Origin: Acidobacteriota bacterium
GTDB lineage: Bacteria; Acidobacteriota; Thermoanaerobaculia; UBA5066
Reading direction: 5' to 3'
Length of the DNA: 64,000 bases
Assembly (NCBI GenBank): GCA_029781975.1
Contig: JAKOVQ010000025.1
Span: 139,001 to 203,000, forward strand
Below are positions 1-9,720 of the stretch, one piece after another (the stretch's first letter is position 1; every line of letters begins with the position of its first letter). The translations under genes and the position numbers were made by a program. The notes beneath the pieces are model-generated. The model was not told the DNA's origin and ran no database searches. It saw nothing but the letters and a program-made list of their open reading frames with translations.

Positions 1-31
1 AGGGTCCGGTGCGCAAAAAGCGACCCCCTCC

Positions 32-1426
32 CTACTTCCAGTGCCCCCTCACCCACTCGTCGGTCTCGGGGAGCCCCCCCTGCATGACGAGGTAGCCGTT
101 GTGCGGCTCGCGCGGGGTGATCTCGTGGGAGATGGGGGTCGTCATCAGGCGCATCACCTCGGCGTGGTCGTCGGTGTGGCCGAGGACCCACGACAGCTTC
201 ATCAGCGCCGTCTCGGGGAGCATGTTGTCGAGCGGGACGATCCCGAGCTCCATCAGGTCGCGGCCGGTGTCGTAGACGTACATCTGGGCGAACCCCCAGA
301 GGGTCTGCACGGCCATGACGACGTGGACGCCCGCGGCGACGGCGCGCTCGAGCGCCGGGTAGAGCGGCTTGTTGACGTGGCCGAGGCCGGTCCCGGCGAT
401 GACGATGCCGCGATACCCCTTCTCCACCAGAGCGTCGACGAGGTCGGGCTTCATCCCCGGGTAGTAGTAGAGGATCGTCGTCCGGTCGTCGTAGACCGGG
501 TCCACCAGGGGGACGCGCACCTTGTCCCTCCTCCTGTAGTCGTCCGTGAGGTACTGGAACGAGTCGCGGCCGACGATCGCGAGCGGGACGTCGCCGATGG
601 TCCGGAAGGTCGACCGGTAGGAGCTGTGCATCTTCCGGCAGCGGGTGCCGCGGTGGAGGAGGCCGTAGCGGTCGGAGGTCGGCCCGAACATGCAGATGAC
701 GACCTCGGCGACGTCGGCGTAGGCGGCCGTCCTGACCGAGTGGATCAGGTTGAGCGCCGCGTCCGACGACGGCCGGTCCGACGAGCGCTGCGAGCCGACG
801 AGGACGATCGGCACCGGGCTCTCCTGGACCATGAACGAGAGGATCGCGGCGGTGTGGCCCATCGTGTCGGTGCCGTGGCCGATGACGATCCCGTCGGCCC
901 CGGCGGCGATCTCCTCGCCGATCGCCTTCGCCAGGACGAGGTAGTTCTCCTTCGCCATGTTCTCGGAGAAGACGCCGAAGATCTTCTTCGTCGTCAAATT
1001 GCAGATGTCCGCCAGCTCCGGCACCGCGCCGTAGAGCTCTCCCGGCGTGAAGGCGGGGATGACGGCGCCCGTCCGGTAGTCGAGGCGCGAGGCGATCGTC
1101 CCGCCCGTCCCGAGGAGCGTCACGTTGGGCAGGCTCGGCCGGGCCGGGAACTCCTTCTCCGGGATCTTGTAGCGCGCCTCCTTGTAGCCGACCTCGGTCA
1201 CGTGCTCGAGGCGGTCGACGTGGAGGCCGACGTTGTAGCCGTTCTTGAGCTTCAGGACGACGTGGAGGTCGTCGAGCGACTCGCTCCGGGGGAGGATCAC
1301 CCCCTCGAACACCGACCCGGCGTCGTTGACGACGCGGACGTCGCTCCAGACCTTGACGCCGAAGCGGGTGAGCGCCGCGCGCGCCTTCCCCTTGTACCCC
1401 TTGAGGGGATCGGTCATCTCGTTCAC
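32..1426 (-). CDS. gatD: Glu-tRNA(Gln) amidotransferase subunit D (asparaginase-like)
   Basis: GatD is the amidase half of the GatDE enzyme, which makes Gln-tRNA(Gln) from mischarged Glu-tRNA(Gln). It releases ammonia from Asn or Gln for GatE. The 464-residue product has the GatD N-terminal domain (about 1-95) and then a type I asparaginase fold. GTGGTIAS at 106-113 holds the nucleophile Thr110, HGTDTM supplies the Thr-Asp pair, VGSQRSSDRPSSDA follows, and RKMHSS carries the GatD-type Lys. The plain asparaginase AnsA lacks this N-terminal extension. The GTG at 1426 was chosen because GGAGG lies about 7 nt upstream and it overlaps the gatE stop by 4 bp; ATG at 1417 is the alternative. GatDE is classically archaeal, so its presence here is notable. 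Confidence 0.93.
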   Translation of the reverse strand: MNEMTDPLKGYKGKARAALTRFGVKVWSDVRVVNDAGSVFEGVILPRSESLDDLHVVLKLKNGYNVGLHVDRLEHVTEVGYKEARYKIPEKEFPARPSLPNVTLLGTGGTIASRLDYRTGAVIPAFTPGELYGAVPELADICNLTTKKIFGVFSENMAKENYLVLAKAIGEEIAAGADGIVIGHGTDTMGHTAAILSFMVQESPVPIVLVGSQRSSDRPSSDAALNLIHSVRTAAYADVAEVVICMFGPTSDRYGLLHRGTRCRKMHSSYRSTFRTIGDVPLAIVGRDSFQYLTDDYRRRDKVRVPLVDPVYDDRTTILYYYPGMKPDLVDALVEKGYRGIVIAGTGLGHVNKPLYPALERAVAAGVHVVMAVQTLWGFAQMYVYDTGRDLMELGIVPLDNMLPETALMKLSWVLGHTDDHAEVMRLMTTPISHEITPREPHNGYLVMQGGLPETDEWVRGHWK

Positions 1427-3411
1427 GCGCGGACCTCCTCCCGCCGCGTCGACTCCGCGAGGGCCGCCGAGACGGCCGCGGCGACCTCGTCGGCGGCGAC
1501 CCGGCCGAGGAGGCCCGGCATCAGGCGTGCGAGCGCGAGGCGCGCCACGAGGGCCGGGTCGTCCTTCCTGTAAGCCTTCTCGCGGGCGGACGCGAGCGCC
1601 TCGGCGAGGCCCGTGCGCCAGGCCGCCGGCTCCTCCCCGAGCCCGCGCGCGGCGAGGTGCCCGGCCACGGGACTCCCCGGCTCGGCGGCGACGGCCCTCA
1701 CGAGCGGCTCCCACGCCTGCTTCAGGACGGGCCTCGCTGCGAACGCGTGGAGGAGCTCCTCCCATCGCGGCTCCGGGACGGCGTCGACCGGGACCCCTTT
1801 CCGGCGGAGCCCCTTGAGCCTCTCGCCGAAGAGGAACGCGACGTCCCGGACGGAGGCGCCGGTCGCGGCCGCCAGCCGGTCGACGACGGCGGCGCCCCCG
1901 CGGCGGATGAGCCAGTGCGCCGTGGAGGCCGGGACGCCGGCGGCGGCGTAGCGGGCTTCCCGGTCCCAGGGCCGCTCGGGAAGGGGCCCGGCGAGGCGGG
2001 CGACCCTCTCGCGGGCGACGCGCGTCGGCGGGCTGTCGGTGTCGGGGTACATCCGGTCGGGGCCGGGGAGGATCCGCTCGAAGTCGGTCGAGCCGTCGGC
2101 GAACGGCTGGCGCGTCTCGTTGGGGACCCCCTGGACCGCGTCGACGTACCGGAGGCGAATCTCTTCGCAGGCGGTGACCGTGTCCTCCTCCGGGCCCCAG
2201 ACCACGACGACGGCGTCGTCCGGCCCGCAACGGAGCCGCCCGCGGAGCCTCTTCAGCTCCGACCGCGCCCCGCGCGTGTCGGGCCACGCCTCGGAGTGGA
2301 GGAGGACGGGCGGCTGGTCGAGGCCGGCGATGACGCGGACCCGCCCCGCCAGCTCGTGCGCGAAGACGTGCTCGGGCTGCGTCGGCCACGAGAGGGTCCC
2401 GGCCAGCCCCGCGAGCCGCGCGGCGCGGATCCGGAACGGCCCCTTTCCCAGCTCGAAGCCGGGGCGCATCCGCTCGGCCTCCACCCATCGTCCCCATCCC
2501 TCGGCCGTCAGGACCGGGATCTCCGTGGCGGCAAAGAGCTGCGTCACGTCCTGCGAGTCGACCCGGATCGAGCCGGGGTCGGCGAAGCCGCGCCGGTGGA
2601 GCTCGTCCCGGAGCTTCAGGAGGTTCACCTGCCGCCACGCCTCGCCGTGGACGAGGGCGGGGGCCCAGCCGGCCTTCGGCACCCCCTTGATCTCGACCCG
2701 CCGTCCCCCGCGGACGGAGACGTTCACGTCCTGGCGCGACGCGCCGAGGCCGGTCCTCACGTGCCCCGTCGACCGGCAGACGCGGCCGATCAGGAGGATC
2801 GCCTCCTCCACCTCGTCCGGAGTCCTCAGGTCGGGGCCGGTGACGGTCTCGATGAGCGGCATCCCGAGCCGGTCGGCCCTCCAGACGATGCAGTGCCCCC
2901 GGTCGCGCACCTCGCGGCAGGAGTCCTCCTCCACCGTCACCTGCGTCACGGAGAGGGTCCGCCCGCGGAACGGGATCCTCCCGTTCACGCCGACGACGGC
3001 CGTCCGCTGGAAGCCGGTCGGGATCGAGCCGTCGAGGTACTGCTTCCGGGCGATCTGGACCTCGTCGACGATGTCGCACCCCAGCATGAGGCACTGCTCG
3101 ATGGCGACGTCGATCGCCTCCTGGTTGACGAGGAAGGGGGGCGTGTCGTCCATCTCGTAGGTGCAGACGTTCTTCACGTTGAGGAGGTAGACGATGTTCT
3201 TCTTCGTCTTGAACTCCATCAGCGCGGTGCCGTCGTACTCGCCCAGCTCGGAAAGCGTCGGCCGCATGTGGCGCAGGACGGTCCCGTCGTGGGTCTCGGT
3301 GTAGAGCCCCGCGGGGCAGCGGCAGAAGAGCTTGGTCCGGGTCAGGAGCTGCTGGTGGACCTCCAGTCCGCAGACGAAGCCCGCCTCCGCGTAGTCGAGG
3401 GTCGGGATCAA
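1423..3411 (-). CDS. gatE: Glu-tRNA(Gln) amidotransferase subunit E
   Basis: GatE phosphorylates the Glu on tRNA(Gln) and amidates it with ammonia from GatD. The 662-residue product opens with a GatB/GatE cradle: GLEVHQQLLTRTKLFCRCP near residue 13, then METHDGT-like and GSIPTGFQRT stretches and the VTQVTVEEDSCR region. It is much longer than a GatB (about 480) because of a central insertion (about 350-480) characteristic of GatE. The C-terminus is an alanine/arginine-rich helical tail of YqeY type. The first plausible start is TTG at 3411, just upstream of IPTLDYAEAGF, with a purine-rich AAAGGGGGG upstream. It is translationally coupled to gatD by a 4-bp GTGA overlap. No gatA, gatB or gatC is in the window. 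Confidence 0.92.
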   Translation of the reverse strand: MIPTLDYAEAGFVCGLEVHQQLLTRTKLFCRCPAGLYTETHDGTVLRHMRPTLSELGEYDGTALMEFKTKKNIVYLLNVKNVCTYEMDDTPPFLVNQEAIDVAIEQCLMLGCDIVDEVQIARKQYLDGSIPTGFQRTAVVGVNGRIPFRGRTLSVTQVTVEEDSCREVRDRGHCIVWRADRLGMPLIETVTGPDLRTPDEVEEAILLIGRVCRSTGHVRTGLGASRQDVNVSVRGGRRVEIKGVPKAGWAPALVHGEAWRQVNLLKLRDELHRRGFADPGSIRVDSQDVTQLFAATEIPVLTAEGWGRWVEAERMRPGFELGKGPFRIRAARLAGLAGTLSWPTQPEHVFAHELAGRVRVIAGLDQPPVLLHSEAWPDTRGARSELKRLRGRLRCGPDDAVVVVWGPEEDTVTACEEIRLRYVDAVQGVPNETRQPFADGSTDFERILPGPDRMYPDTDSPPTRVARERVARLAGPLPERPWDREARYAAAGVPASTAHWLIRRGGAAVVDRLAAATGASVRDVAFLFGERLKGLRRKGVPVDAVPEPRWEELLHAFAARPVLKQAWEPLVRAVAAEPGSPVAGHLAARGLGEEPAAWRTGLAEALASAREKAYRKDDPALVARLALARLMPGLLGRVAADEVAAAVSAALAESTRREEVRA

Positions 3412-3616
3412 GGGCCCCCCTTTCCGCCCGCGGGCGGGGAGCCCGGGGCGAACGGGGCATCTTAGCGCCAGGGGTCCGGAGGGAGTCGGCGCGCGGGGGC
3501 GGCCGACGTGCGGACGTTGACAGCCTGCTGGCCCGTCGCGAAAATCCGTGGCGCTCGGAACGATCGACGCCGGAGCCAGCGCAGGCCCTGGGCTTCGCGC
3601 GGCGCAGGAGGACGCC

Positions 3617-5857
3617 GTGAAACGGACACGTGACGTGGGGACCTTGCTCGGGGCTCGCCTCTCGCGGGCGGCCCTCGTCCTGGCTTTCCTCGCCGCCGGA
3701 CCGGCCGGGGCGACGGTTTTCACGGTGAACGACGCGGGTGACGCCTTCGACGCGAGCCCGGGCGACGGGGTCTGCGCGACGGCCGGCAACGTCTGCACGC
3801 TGAGGGCCGCCGTCGAGGAGACGAACGCGCTCGCCGCCGGTGCGCCGCACGAGATCCGCTTCTCGGGAGCGATGACGATCGCCGTCGGCAGCATCCTCAC
3901 GCTCTCCAGGGCCGGGACCGTCGTCGACGGCATCGCCGGGAATCCCGCCTTCGCCGGGACGCCCGTGGTCGAGGTCACGCCTTCGGTCGGCCCCCCCGTC
4001 TCCAGCGGATTCGTCGTCAACGGGGGCACGACGACCCTCCGCGGGCTCGTCGTGCGCGGCTTCTTCGACGCGTCCATCGTCCTCCAGTCGTCGAGCAACG
4101 TCGTCCGGGGCTGCTTCGTCGGGACGAACGCCGCGGGGACGGCGGCCGCGGCGAACGGCTACGGCATCCGGGTCCAGGCGATCGGAACCACCGGCAACCT
4201 GATCGGGGGCACGGCCCCCGGGGACGGCAACCTCATCAGCGGGAACAGCGCGTACGGCATCGAGCTCTGGACCGGCGCCACGGCGACGGTGATCCAGGGG
4301 AACCGGATCGGCGTGAACGCGGCCGGGACGGCCGCCCTGCCCAACGGCTCGGGCGGCGTCCACGTCGCCTCGACCGGCGTCGCGGGCAGCGTCATCGGCG
4401 GCGCGACGGCCGCGGCGCGGAACGTGATCAGCGGCCACTCCGCTTCCAACGCCTTCGGGATCCAGCTTTCGGGGGCCGGTGTCACCGGCACGGTCATCCA
4501 GGGGAACTACATCGGAACGGACGTCACGGGGACCGTCGCGATCCCGAACTACTTCGGCATCGACCTCGCGGGGTCCGGGGCGAGCACGATCGGAGGGAGC
4601 GCGCCGGGCGAGGGGAACGTCGTCTCGGGGAGCTCGAACACGGGGATCCGGATCTCGAGCTCGAGCGGCAACGTCGTCCGGGGCAACGTCGTCGGCCTCG
4701 ACGCCACCGGGACCGCCGACCTCGGGAACGGGAACCAGGGGATCCGCGTCGACAACTCCTCCGGCAACCAGATCGGGGGCCCGGGCTCCGGCGACGGGAA
4801 CGTGATCTCGGGGAACGGGGACGTCGGGGTCCGCATCACGACCTCGGGCAACACCCTGGTTCAGGGGAACACGGTCGGGCTCGATGCCTCGGGGACGACC
4901 GTCGTCGACAACGCCGGGGGCGGCGTCCACGTCTACGGCGGAACGGGGAACCGGATCACGAGGAACCGGATCGCGAGCACGGTCGCCGGCCTCGCCATCG
5001 ACCTCGACGTCGACGGGAGCGCTCCGCCCGACGGGGTCACGCCGAACGACCCGCTCGACGCCGACACGGGGTCGAACCAGCTCCAGAACTTCCCGGTCCT
5101 CGCGTCGGCCGTGCCGGGCGTCGGAACGACGGCGATCGCGGGGACGCTCTCCTCTCTCGCCTCGACGACGTTCACCGTCGAGCTCTTCTCGAGCCCGTCC
5201 TGCCACCCCTCCGGGAACGGGGACGCGCGGACGTACCTCGGCGCGGTCGACGTGACGACGGACGGAGGCGGCGCCGCCTCCATCGCCTACACGCACGGTG
5301 CCGCCCTCACCCCGGGGAACGTCGTCACCGCCACCGCCACGGACCCCGCCGGGAACACCTCGGAGCTGTCGGCCTGCGTCGTCGTGTCGGCTCCCACGCT
5401 GCCCGACCTGACGGTGACGAAGTCCCACGCCGGGACGCTCGTCCAGGGACAGGTCGGGGCGACCTACACGATCAGCGTGACGAACGCCGGAACCGGCGCG
5501 ACGACCGGGACGACGACCCTCGTCGACACGCTTCCCCCGGGGCTGACGGCGACGGCGATCTCCGGCGCGGGGTGGAGCTGCACGCTGGCGACGCTCACCT
5601 GCACCTCGACGGACGTCGTGCCGCCGGCAGCGAGCTTCCCGCCCGTCACCCTCACGGTGAACGTCGCGCCCGGCGCGACGGGCACGCTCGTCAACTCCGT
5701 CACGGTCTCCGGCGGCGGGGAGACGAACGGGGCGAACAGCTCCGCCAGCGACCCGGCGACGGTGGTCTCCGAGGCCGCGGTTCCGGTCGGCTTCCCGGCC
5801 CTCGCCCTCCTCGCGGCAGCGATCCTCGCTGCGGGAGCCCTCCTCCTGCGGGGGTAG
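3617..5857 (+). CDS. Secreted right-handed parallel beta-helix protein with DUF11 domain
   Basis: This 746-residue exported protein has a signal peptide (hydrophobic stretch ending near AGPAGA) and a CSLREA-like start (TVNDAGDAFDASPGDGVC, TLRAAVEETNA). Then come about ten coils with recurring IGGxxPGDGNLISGN and VIQGNRIGxNAAGT units, typical of a right-handed beta-helix. A DUF11-like Ig module (about 590-690, containing TYTISVTNAGTGA) precedes a C-terminal hydrophobic segment ending in LLLRG that looks like an IPTL/PEP-CTERM-type sorting signal. GTG at 3617 is preferred because AGGAGG lies 6 nt upstream; an in-frame start at 3548 has no such site. The function is probably cell-surface or polysaccharide binding; substrate unknown. 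Confidence 0.85.
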   Translation: MKRTRDVGTLLGARLSRAALVLAFLAAGPAGATVFTVNDAGDAFDASPGDGVCATAGNVCTLRAAVEETNALAAGAPHEIRFSGAMTIAVGSILTLSRAGTVVDGIAGNPAFAGTPVVEVTPSVGPPVSSGFVVNGGTTTLRGLVVRGFFDASIVLQSSSNVVRGCFVGTNAAGTAAAANGYGIRVQAIGTTGNLIGGTAPGDGNLISGNSAYGIELWTGATATVIQGNRIGVNAAGTAALPNGSGGVHVASTGVAGSVIGGATAAARNVISGHSASNAFGIQLSGAGVTGTVIQGNYIGTDVTGTVAIPNYFGIDLAGSGASTIGGSAPGEGNVVSGSSNTGIRISSSSGNVVRGNVVGLDATGTADLGNGNQGIRVDNSSGNQIGGPGSGDGNVISGNGDVGVRITTSGNTLVQGNTVGLDASGTTVVDNAGGGVHVYGGTGNRITRNRIASTVAGLAIDLDVDGSAPPDGVTPNDPLDADTGSNQLQNFPVLASAVPGVGTTAIAGTLSSLASTTFTVELFSSPSCHPSGNGDARTYLGAVDVTTDGGGAASIAYTHGAALTPGNVVTATATDPAGNTSELSACVVVSAPTLPDLTVTKSHAGTLVQGQVGATYTISVTNAGTGATTGTTTLVDTLPPGLTATAISGAGWSCTLATLTCTSTDVVPPAASFPPVTLTVNVAPGATGTLVNSVTVSGGGETNGANSSASDPATVVSEAAVPVGFPALALLAAAILAAGALLLRG

Positions 5858-5913
5858 GGCGGCCGCCGCCCCCCCGGGATGGGGACCGGCGCCGCGAGAC
5901 CGCCCAGGTACGC

Positions 5914-5942
5914 GAAACGGGGCCGCATCGCGGCCCCGTTTC
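5914..5942. terminator. Bidirectional hairpin terminator
   Basis: A 13-bp perfect stem (GAAACGGGGCCGC pairing with GCGGCCCCGTTTC) with an ATC loop sits between the convergent beta-helix and DUF481 genes. The AAA/TTT flanks make it a plausible terminator for both strands. Confidence 0.8.
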
Positions 5943-5969
5943 CTCACCCGGCGCGCCCCGCTCGGGGCG

Positions 5970-6770
5970 TCAGAACTTGGCGACGAGCGCGACGAGGAAG
6001 GCCGAGTCGCTCTTCTTCAGAGTCGGGTCGACCGGCCTGTTCTTGTAGTCGAGGAGCCAGGCGACCTTCAGCTCGAGGAGCTTCGAGACCGAGGTGGCGA
6101 GGGCCACGTCGAAGTGGTAGTTGGCGTCGGAGGTGTCGTCGGTCTTCCAGAGGCCGGTCAGGTTCTGGGTCAGCTTGGAGCCCTTCGAGATCTGCCAGGC
6201 GAACGCCTCGCTCGCCTTGAAGGCCCCGCTCGAGGTGGCGTCCCGCCCCGAGTCCTTCTCGAAGGCGCCGCCGACGCCTCCCGAGAAGTCCAGCGTGATG
6301 GCGTCCGTCTTGACCACCTTGTAGCCCGCCCCCACCGTGGGGGAGATGAGGTAGTCGACGAGGGCGATCTTGTCGCGCGTGTAGCCGACCTCGCCGAAGA
6401 CGAAGAAGCGGTCGGTGATGCTGTACTCGTCGCGGGCGAGGAGCGCGGCCTTGTCGGCGGTGGTCCGGCTCTCCGTGTAGTAGGAGCCGTCGGGGTTCGT
6501 CACCTTCACGTCCGAGTCGGTCCGAAGGTAGAGCCCGGTCGCCTTGAAGACGTTCCGCGTCTTCGGGTCGTACTTGACCTCGAAGGAGAGGTTGAAGTTC
6601 GTCGAGCTGCTGTTGCCCGAGGTGATCGCGAGGCCCGCGCCGAGGCTGCCCGTCCAGGGCTTCGGCGGCGGCGGGGGCGGCGCGGCGGGCTTGTCCTGGG
6701 CGGCGGCCGAGCCCGCCGTCCCGAGGAGGGAGGCAGCGGCGAGGGCGAGGAGAAGGGCACGGGCACGCAT
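5970..6770 (-). CDS. DUF481 family outer-membrane beta-barrel protein
   Basis: The 266-residue product has a signal peptide (RARALLLALAAASLLGTAGSAAAQ), a Pro-rich linker (PPPPPPKPW), and a barrel that begins with GSLGAGLAITSGNSS and ends in Phe (ALVAKF), as outer-membrane insertion requires. The repeated amphipathic strands (FNLSFEVKYDPKTRNVFKA, FVFGEVGYTRDK, PTVGAGYKVV) match the DUF481/YdiY family, whose exact role is unknown. ATG at 6770 is preceded by GAGGAGG at 9 nt; an upstream GTG at 6788 overlapping mscL is less likely. It lies 14 bp after mscL on the same strand, so the two may be co-transcribed and both linked to envelope stress. Confidence 0.82.
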   Translation of the reverse strand: MRARALLLALAAASLLGTAGSAAAQDKPAAPPPPPPKPWTGSLGAGLAITSGNSSSTNFNLSFEVKYDPKTRNVFKATGLYLRTDSDVKVTNPDGSYYTESRTTADKAALLARDEYSITDRFFVFGEVGYTRDKIALVDYLISPTVGAGYKVVKTDAITLDFSGGVGGAFEKDSGRDATSSGAFKASEAFAWQISKGSKLTQNLTGLWKTDDTSDANYHFDVALATSVSKLLELKVAWLLDYKNRPVDPTLKKSDSAFLVALVAKF

Positions 6771-6784
6771 CGTGAAGGGCCTCC

Positions 6785-7201
6785 TCACTTCGTCTTCAGG
6801 AGGTCGCGGATCTCGGCGAGGAGCTTCTCCTCGTTCGAGGGCGGAGGCGGCGCCGCGGGGGCGGGCGCCGGCTCGCGCTTGAGGCGGTTGATCTGCTTGA
6901 CGAGGAGGAAGACGCAGAAGGCGACGATGAGGAACTCGAGCGTCGTGTTGAGGAAGACGCCGTAGTTCAGCGTCGCGAGGCCCGCCTTCTTGGCGTCCGC
7001 CAGGGAGGCGACGGGAGTCCCCGAGAGGTTGATGAACAGGTTGGAGAAGTCGACCTTCCCGAGGGCGAGGCCGATCGGCGGCATGATGACGTCCTGGACG
7101 AGCGAGGAGACGATCTTGCCGAAGGCGCCGCCGATGATGACGCCGACCGCCATGTCGATGACGTTCCCCTTGACCGCGAACTCCTTGAACTCTTTCAGCA
7201 T
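6785..7201 (-). CDS. mscL: Large-conductance mechanosensitive channel MscL
   Basis: MscL is an inner-membrane pentameric channel that opens under hypo-osmotic shock. The 138-residue protein begins with the family signature ([20 protein letters not shown]), in which the GxxxGxxxG-like first helix lines the pore. A second membrane helix ([20 protein letters not shown]) follows, then a Pro/Ala linker and the cytoplasmic helix [12 protein letters not shown]. Length and architecture are normal. A purine-rich AGAAAGGGGAC precedes the ATG. It fits the salt and osmotic theme seen later in the window. Confidence 0.96.
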   Translation of the reverse strand: MLKEFKEFAVKGNVIDMAVGVIIGGAFGKIVSSLVQDVIMPPIGLALGKVDFSNLFINLSGTPVASLADAKKAGLATLNYGVFLNTTLEFLIVAFCVFLLVKQINRLKREPAPAPAAPPPPSNEEKLLAEIRDLLKTK

Positions 7202-7241
7202 GGGAAAGTCCCCTTTCTGATCCGGATCGGGCTCCGGTCAG

Positions 7242-7256
7242 TCAGGTTACACCTGA
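7242..7256. promoter_or_regulatory. Small dyad between divergent mscL and amidase genes
   Basis: TCAGGT-TAC-ACCTGA is a perfect 6-bp inverted repeat in the 153-bp divergent intergenic region, near a second palindrome GATCCGGATC (7219-7228). It could be an operator serving either gene. No known regulator is assigned. Confidence 0.3.
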
Positions 7257-7354
7257 TTCCGCCCGCGGGCTGCTCCGGGCACGCGCCGCCCTTGCCGTCC
7301 CGTCGAGCGCGAGTCAATCTCCCCGTCGTCCGGGGGACCCGGCGAGGAGGACGG

Positions 7355-9106
7355 ATGGACGGGAACGGGGCGCGAGACGACAGGACGGGACGGCGGCGGG
7401 TGCTCAAGGTCCTCGCGGCGGCGGGGGCGGGGGGCGTGGTCTTCGGGCGCGCGCTCTCGGTCCTGGCGGAGGGGAAGAAGGTGACCGCCGAGATGATCCG
7501 GCAGGCCGAGTGGGTGGCCGGGGTGTCGTTCACCGACGCCCAGCGGGAGCTGATGCTCGAGGACCTGGGGAAGAGGGAGGACGGCTACGCGGTCCTCCGC
7601 GCCCTCGCGCTCGACAACGGCGTCCCGCCGGCGCTGACGTTCGCGCCGTCCGCGGCGCTCGACGCGGCGGGAGCCGCCCCCGGGCCCGCGCCCCGCGACG
7701 TCCGGGCCGGACGGCCCGCCTCGGACGGGGACCTGGCGTTCCTCGACGTGGCCGCGCTCGGAACGCTCCTCGCCGAGCGGAAGGTGACCTCGGTCGAGCT
7801 GACGAGGCTCGCGCTCGCGCGGCTGAAGAGGTACGACCCGCTCCTCTCCTGCGTCGTCTCGCTCACCGAGGAGCTGGCCCTCGAGAAGGCCGAGGCAGCG
7901 GACCGGGAGCTGGCGGCCGGAAAGGTCCGGGGCCCGCTCCACGGGATCCCCTGGGCGGCGAAGGACCTGATCGCGGTGCCGGGCTACCGGACGACCTGGG
8001 GCTCGGTCCCGTTCAAGGACCAGGTCCGCCCCGAGACGGCGGAGGTCTACCGCCGGCTGACGGAGGCGGGGGCGATCCTCGTGGCGAAGACGTCGGTGGG
8101 GGAGCTGGCGTGGGGGGACGTCTGGTTCGGCGGGACGACGAAGAACCCCTGGAAGCTCGACCAGGGCTCGAGCGGCTCCTCGGCCGGCTCGGCGGCGGCG
8201 ACGTCGGCCGGCCTCGTCCCCTTCGCCCTCGGGACCGAGACGCTGGGGAGCATCGTCTCTCCCGCCACCCGCTGCGGCGTCACGGGACTGAGGCCCACCT
8301 TCGGCCGCGTCAGCCGGTACGGCGTCATGGCGCTGGCCTGGAGCATGGACAAGGTGGGGGTCCTCGCGCGGACCGCCGAGGGGTGCGGCCTCGTCTTCCA
8401 GGCGATCCACGGAGCCGACCCGCGCGACCCGTTCTCGCGCAGCCGGCCCTTCGCCTGGCCGCCGCGTGCGCTCGGGTCGATCCGGGTCGGCTACCTGGCC
8501 GACGCCTTCGAGGAGGACCGAACGAAGACCCTCGAGAAGGAGGACGAGAAGGCCCGCGCCCGCGAGGGGCAGGAGTACGACCGGCGGACGCTCGACATCC
8601 TCCGGGCGCTCGGAGTCGGCGCCGTCCCCCTCCGCCCGAAGGACCGGGTCCCGGTGGCGCCCCTCTCCTCGATCCTCACGGCCGAGGCCGCGACGGCGTT
8701 CGACGGGCTCGTGAGGAGCGGGAAGGTGGACGAGATGGTCCGGCAGGTGAAGGACGCCTGGCCCAACGTCTTCCGCCAGGGGGAGCTGATCCCGGCGGTT
8801 GAGTACCTCCGGGCGAGCCGCGTGAGGACTCTCGTGATGCGCGAGATGGACGAGGTGATGAAGGGGGTGGACGTCTACGTCGTCCCGAGCTTCGGCGGGG
8901 GAGACCTCCTCCGGACGAACCTGACGGGGCACCCGTGCGTCGTCGTCCCGAACGGCTTCCGCTCCTCCGACGGGACGCCGACGAGCATCACCTTCGTCGG
9001 GCGGCCCGACGGCGAGTCGGACCTCCTCGCCGTGGCGATGGCCTTCCAGCGCGCGACGGAGTTCCACCTGAAGCGGCCGCCTCTCGACGCCGCGAAGCGG
9101 GAATAG
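7355..9106 (+). CDS. Exported amidase, amidase-signature (GatA-like) family
   Basis: This 583-residue amidase-signature hydrolase acts on an unknown amide. The Ser-cisSer-Lys triad is visible: Lys in [12 protein letters not shown], the cis-Ser in [12 protein letters not shown], and the nucleophile Ser in [11 protein letters not shown]. The N-terminus has a twin-arginine-like signal ([21 protein letters not shown]), suggesting Tat export, and then a roughly 100-residue helical segment. ATG at 7355 has GAGGAGG 4 nt upstream; an in-frame start at 7292 lacks one. Despite the GatA-like fold it should not be called GatA: it is exported, no gatB/gatC partner is near, and the genome has GatDE. Confidence 0.88.
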   Translation: MDGNGARDDRTGRRRVLKVLAAAGAGGVVFGRALSVLAEGKKVTAEMIRQAEWVAGVSFTDAQRELMLEDLGKREDGYAVLRALALDNGVPPALTFAPSAALDAAGAAPGPAPRDVRAGRPASDGDLAFLDVAALGTLLAERKVTSVELTRLALARLKRYDPLLSCVVSLTEELALEKAEAADRELAAGKVRGPLHGIPWAAKDLIAVPGYRTTWGSVPFKDQVRPETAEVYRRLTEAGAILVAKTSVGELAWGDVWFGGTTKNPWKLDQGSSGSSAGSAAATSAGLVPFALGTETLGSIVSPATRCGVTGLRPTFGRVSRYGVMALAWSMDKVGVLARTAEGCGLVFQAIHGADPRDPFSRSRPFAWPPRALGSIRVGYLADAFEEDRTKTLEKEDEKARAREGQEYDRRTLDILRALGVGAVPLRPKDRVPVAPLSSILTAEAATAFDGLVRSGKVDEMVRQVKDAWPNVFRQGELIPAVEYLRASRVRTLVMREMDEVMKGVDVYVVPSFGGGDLLRTNLTGHPCVVVPNGFRSSDGTPTSITFVGRPDGESDLLAVAMAFQRATEFHLKRPPLDAAKRE

Positions 9107-9134
9107 GGGAGCCGCCGGGAGCGATAACGGGAGC

Positions 9135-9680
9135 ATGGGCCGGAACGCGCCGGGGCTCCTCGCCGTCCTCGTCCTCCTCCTCGTTCCCGCCGGGTGCCGG
9201 CGGACGGTGCGCGCGGGAGAGGGCGGGCCACCGGCGGGGCCCGCGGGCGGACGGGGACGGGAGGTCGCGGTGACGACGACGTGGGACGGCACGAAGGTCG
9301 CGAAGAGCGACGCGGAGTGGAAGGAGCTGCTGACTCCGCTCCAGTACCAGGTGACGCGGAAGAGGGGGACCGAGCGGGCCTTCACCGGCCCGCTCGCCGA
9401 GGAGCACCGGGAGGGGGTCTACGCCTGCGTCTGCTGCGGCCTCGTCCTCTTCGACTCGAAGGAGAAGTTCGACTCGGGGACCGGCTGGCCCAGCTTCCGG
9501 GCACCGGCCTCGGAGAGGAACGTGGAGACGGAGGAGGACCGGAGCTTCTTCATGAGCCGGGTCGAGGTCCGCTGTGCGCGGTGCGGGGCCCACCTGGGGC
9601 ACGTCTTTCCCGACGGCCCTCCCCCCACGGGCCAGCGCTACTGCATGAACTCGGCGTCGCTCACGTTCCACCCGCGGTAG
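9135..9680 (+). CDS. msrB: Peptide-methionine (R)-S-oxide reductase MsrB, lipoprotein
   Basis: MsrB reduces methionine-R-sulfoxide in oxidised proteins. The 181-residue product carries a lipoprotein signal (LLLVPAGC), so it probably acts in the periplasm. The MsrB domain (about 60-181) has both zinc CxxC pairs (CVCCG and CARCG), the [10 protein letters not shown] signature and the catalytic Cys in RYCMNSASL. The catalytic residue is Cys, not selenocysteine. It lies 28 bp after the amidase and is possibly co-transcribed, which groups two exported enzymes. Confidence 0.94.
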   Translation: MGRNAPGLLAVLVLLLVPAGCRRTVRAGEGGPPAGPAGGRGREVAVTTTWDGTKVAKSDAEWKELLTPLQYQVTRKRGTERAFTGPLAEEHREGVYACVCCGLVLFDSKEKFDSGTGWPSFRAPASERNVETEEDRSFFMSRVEVRCARCGAHLGHVFPDGPPPTGQRYCMNSASLTFHPR

Positions 9681-9720
9681 CCCGCGGTCCCCCTCCGGGC
9701 CGCGCGCCCCGGGCTCGCGG

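Noticed and set aside
1427-5947. Very long minus-strand frame extending upstream of gatD
   Set aside because: It overlaps gatE in another frame and the beta-helix gene; residues are Arg/Gly/Asp-rich with no domains, a typical high-GC shadow.
7355-9106. Annotation of the amidase as GatA of GatCAB
   Set aside because: It has an export signal, lacks gatB and gatC partners, and the window carries GatDE for that function.
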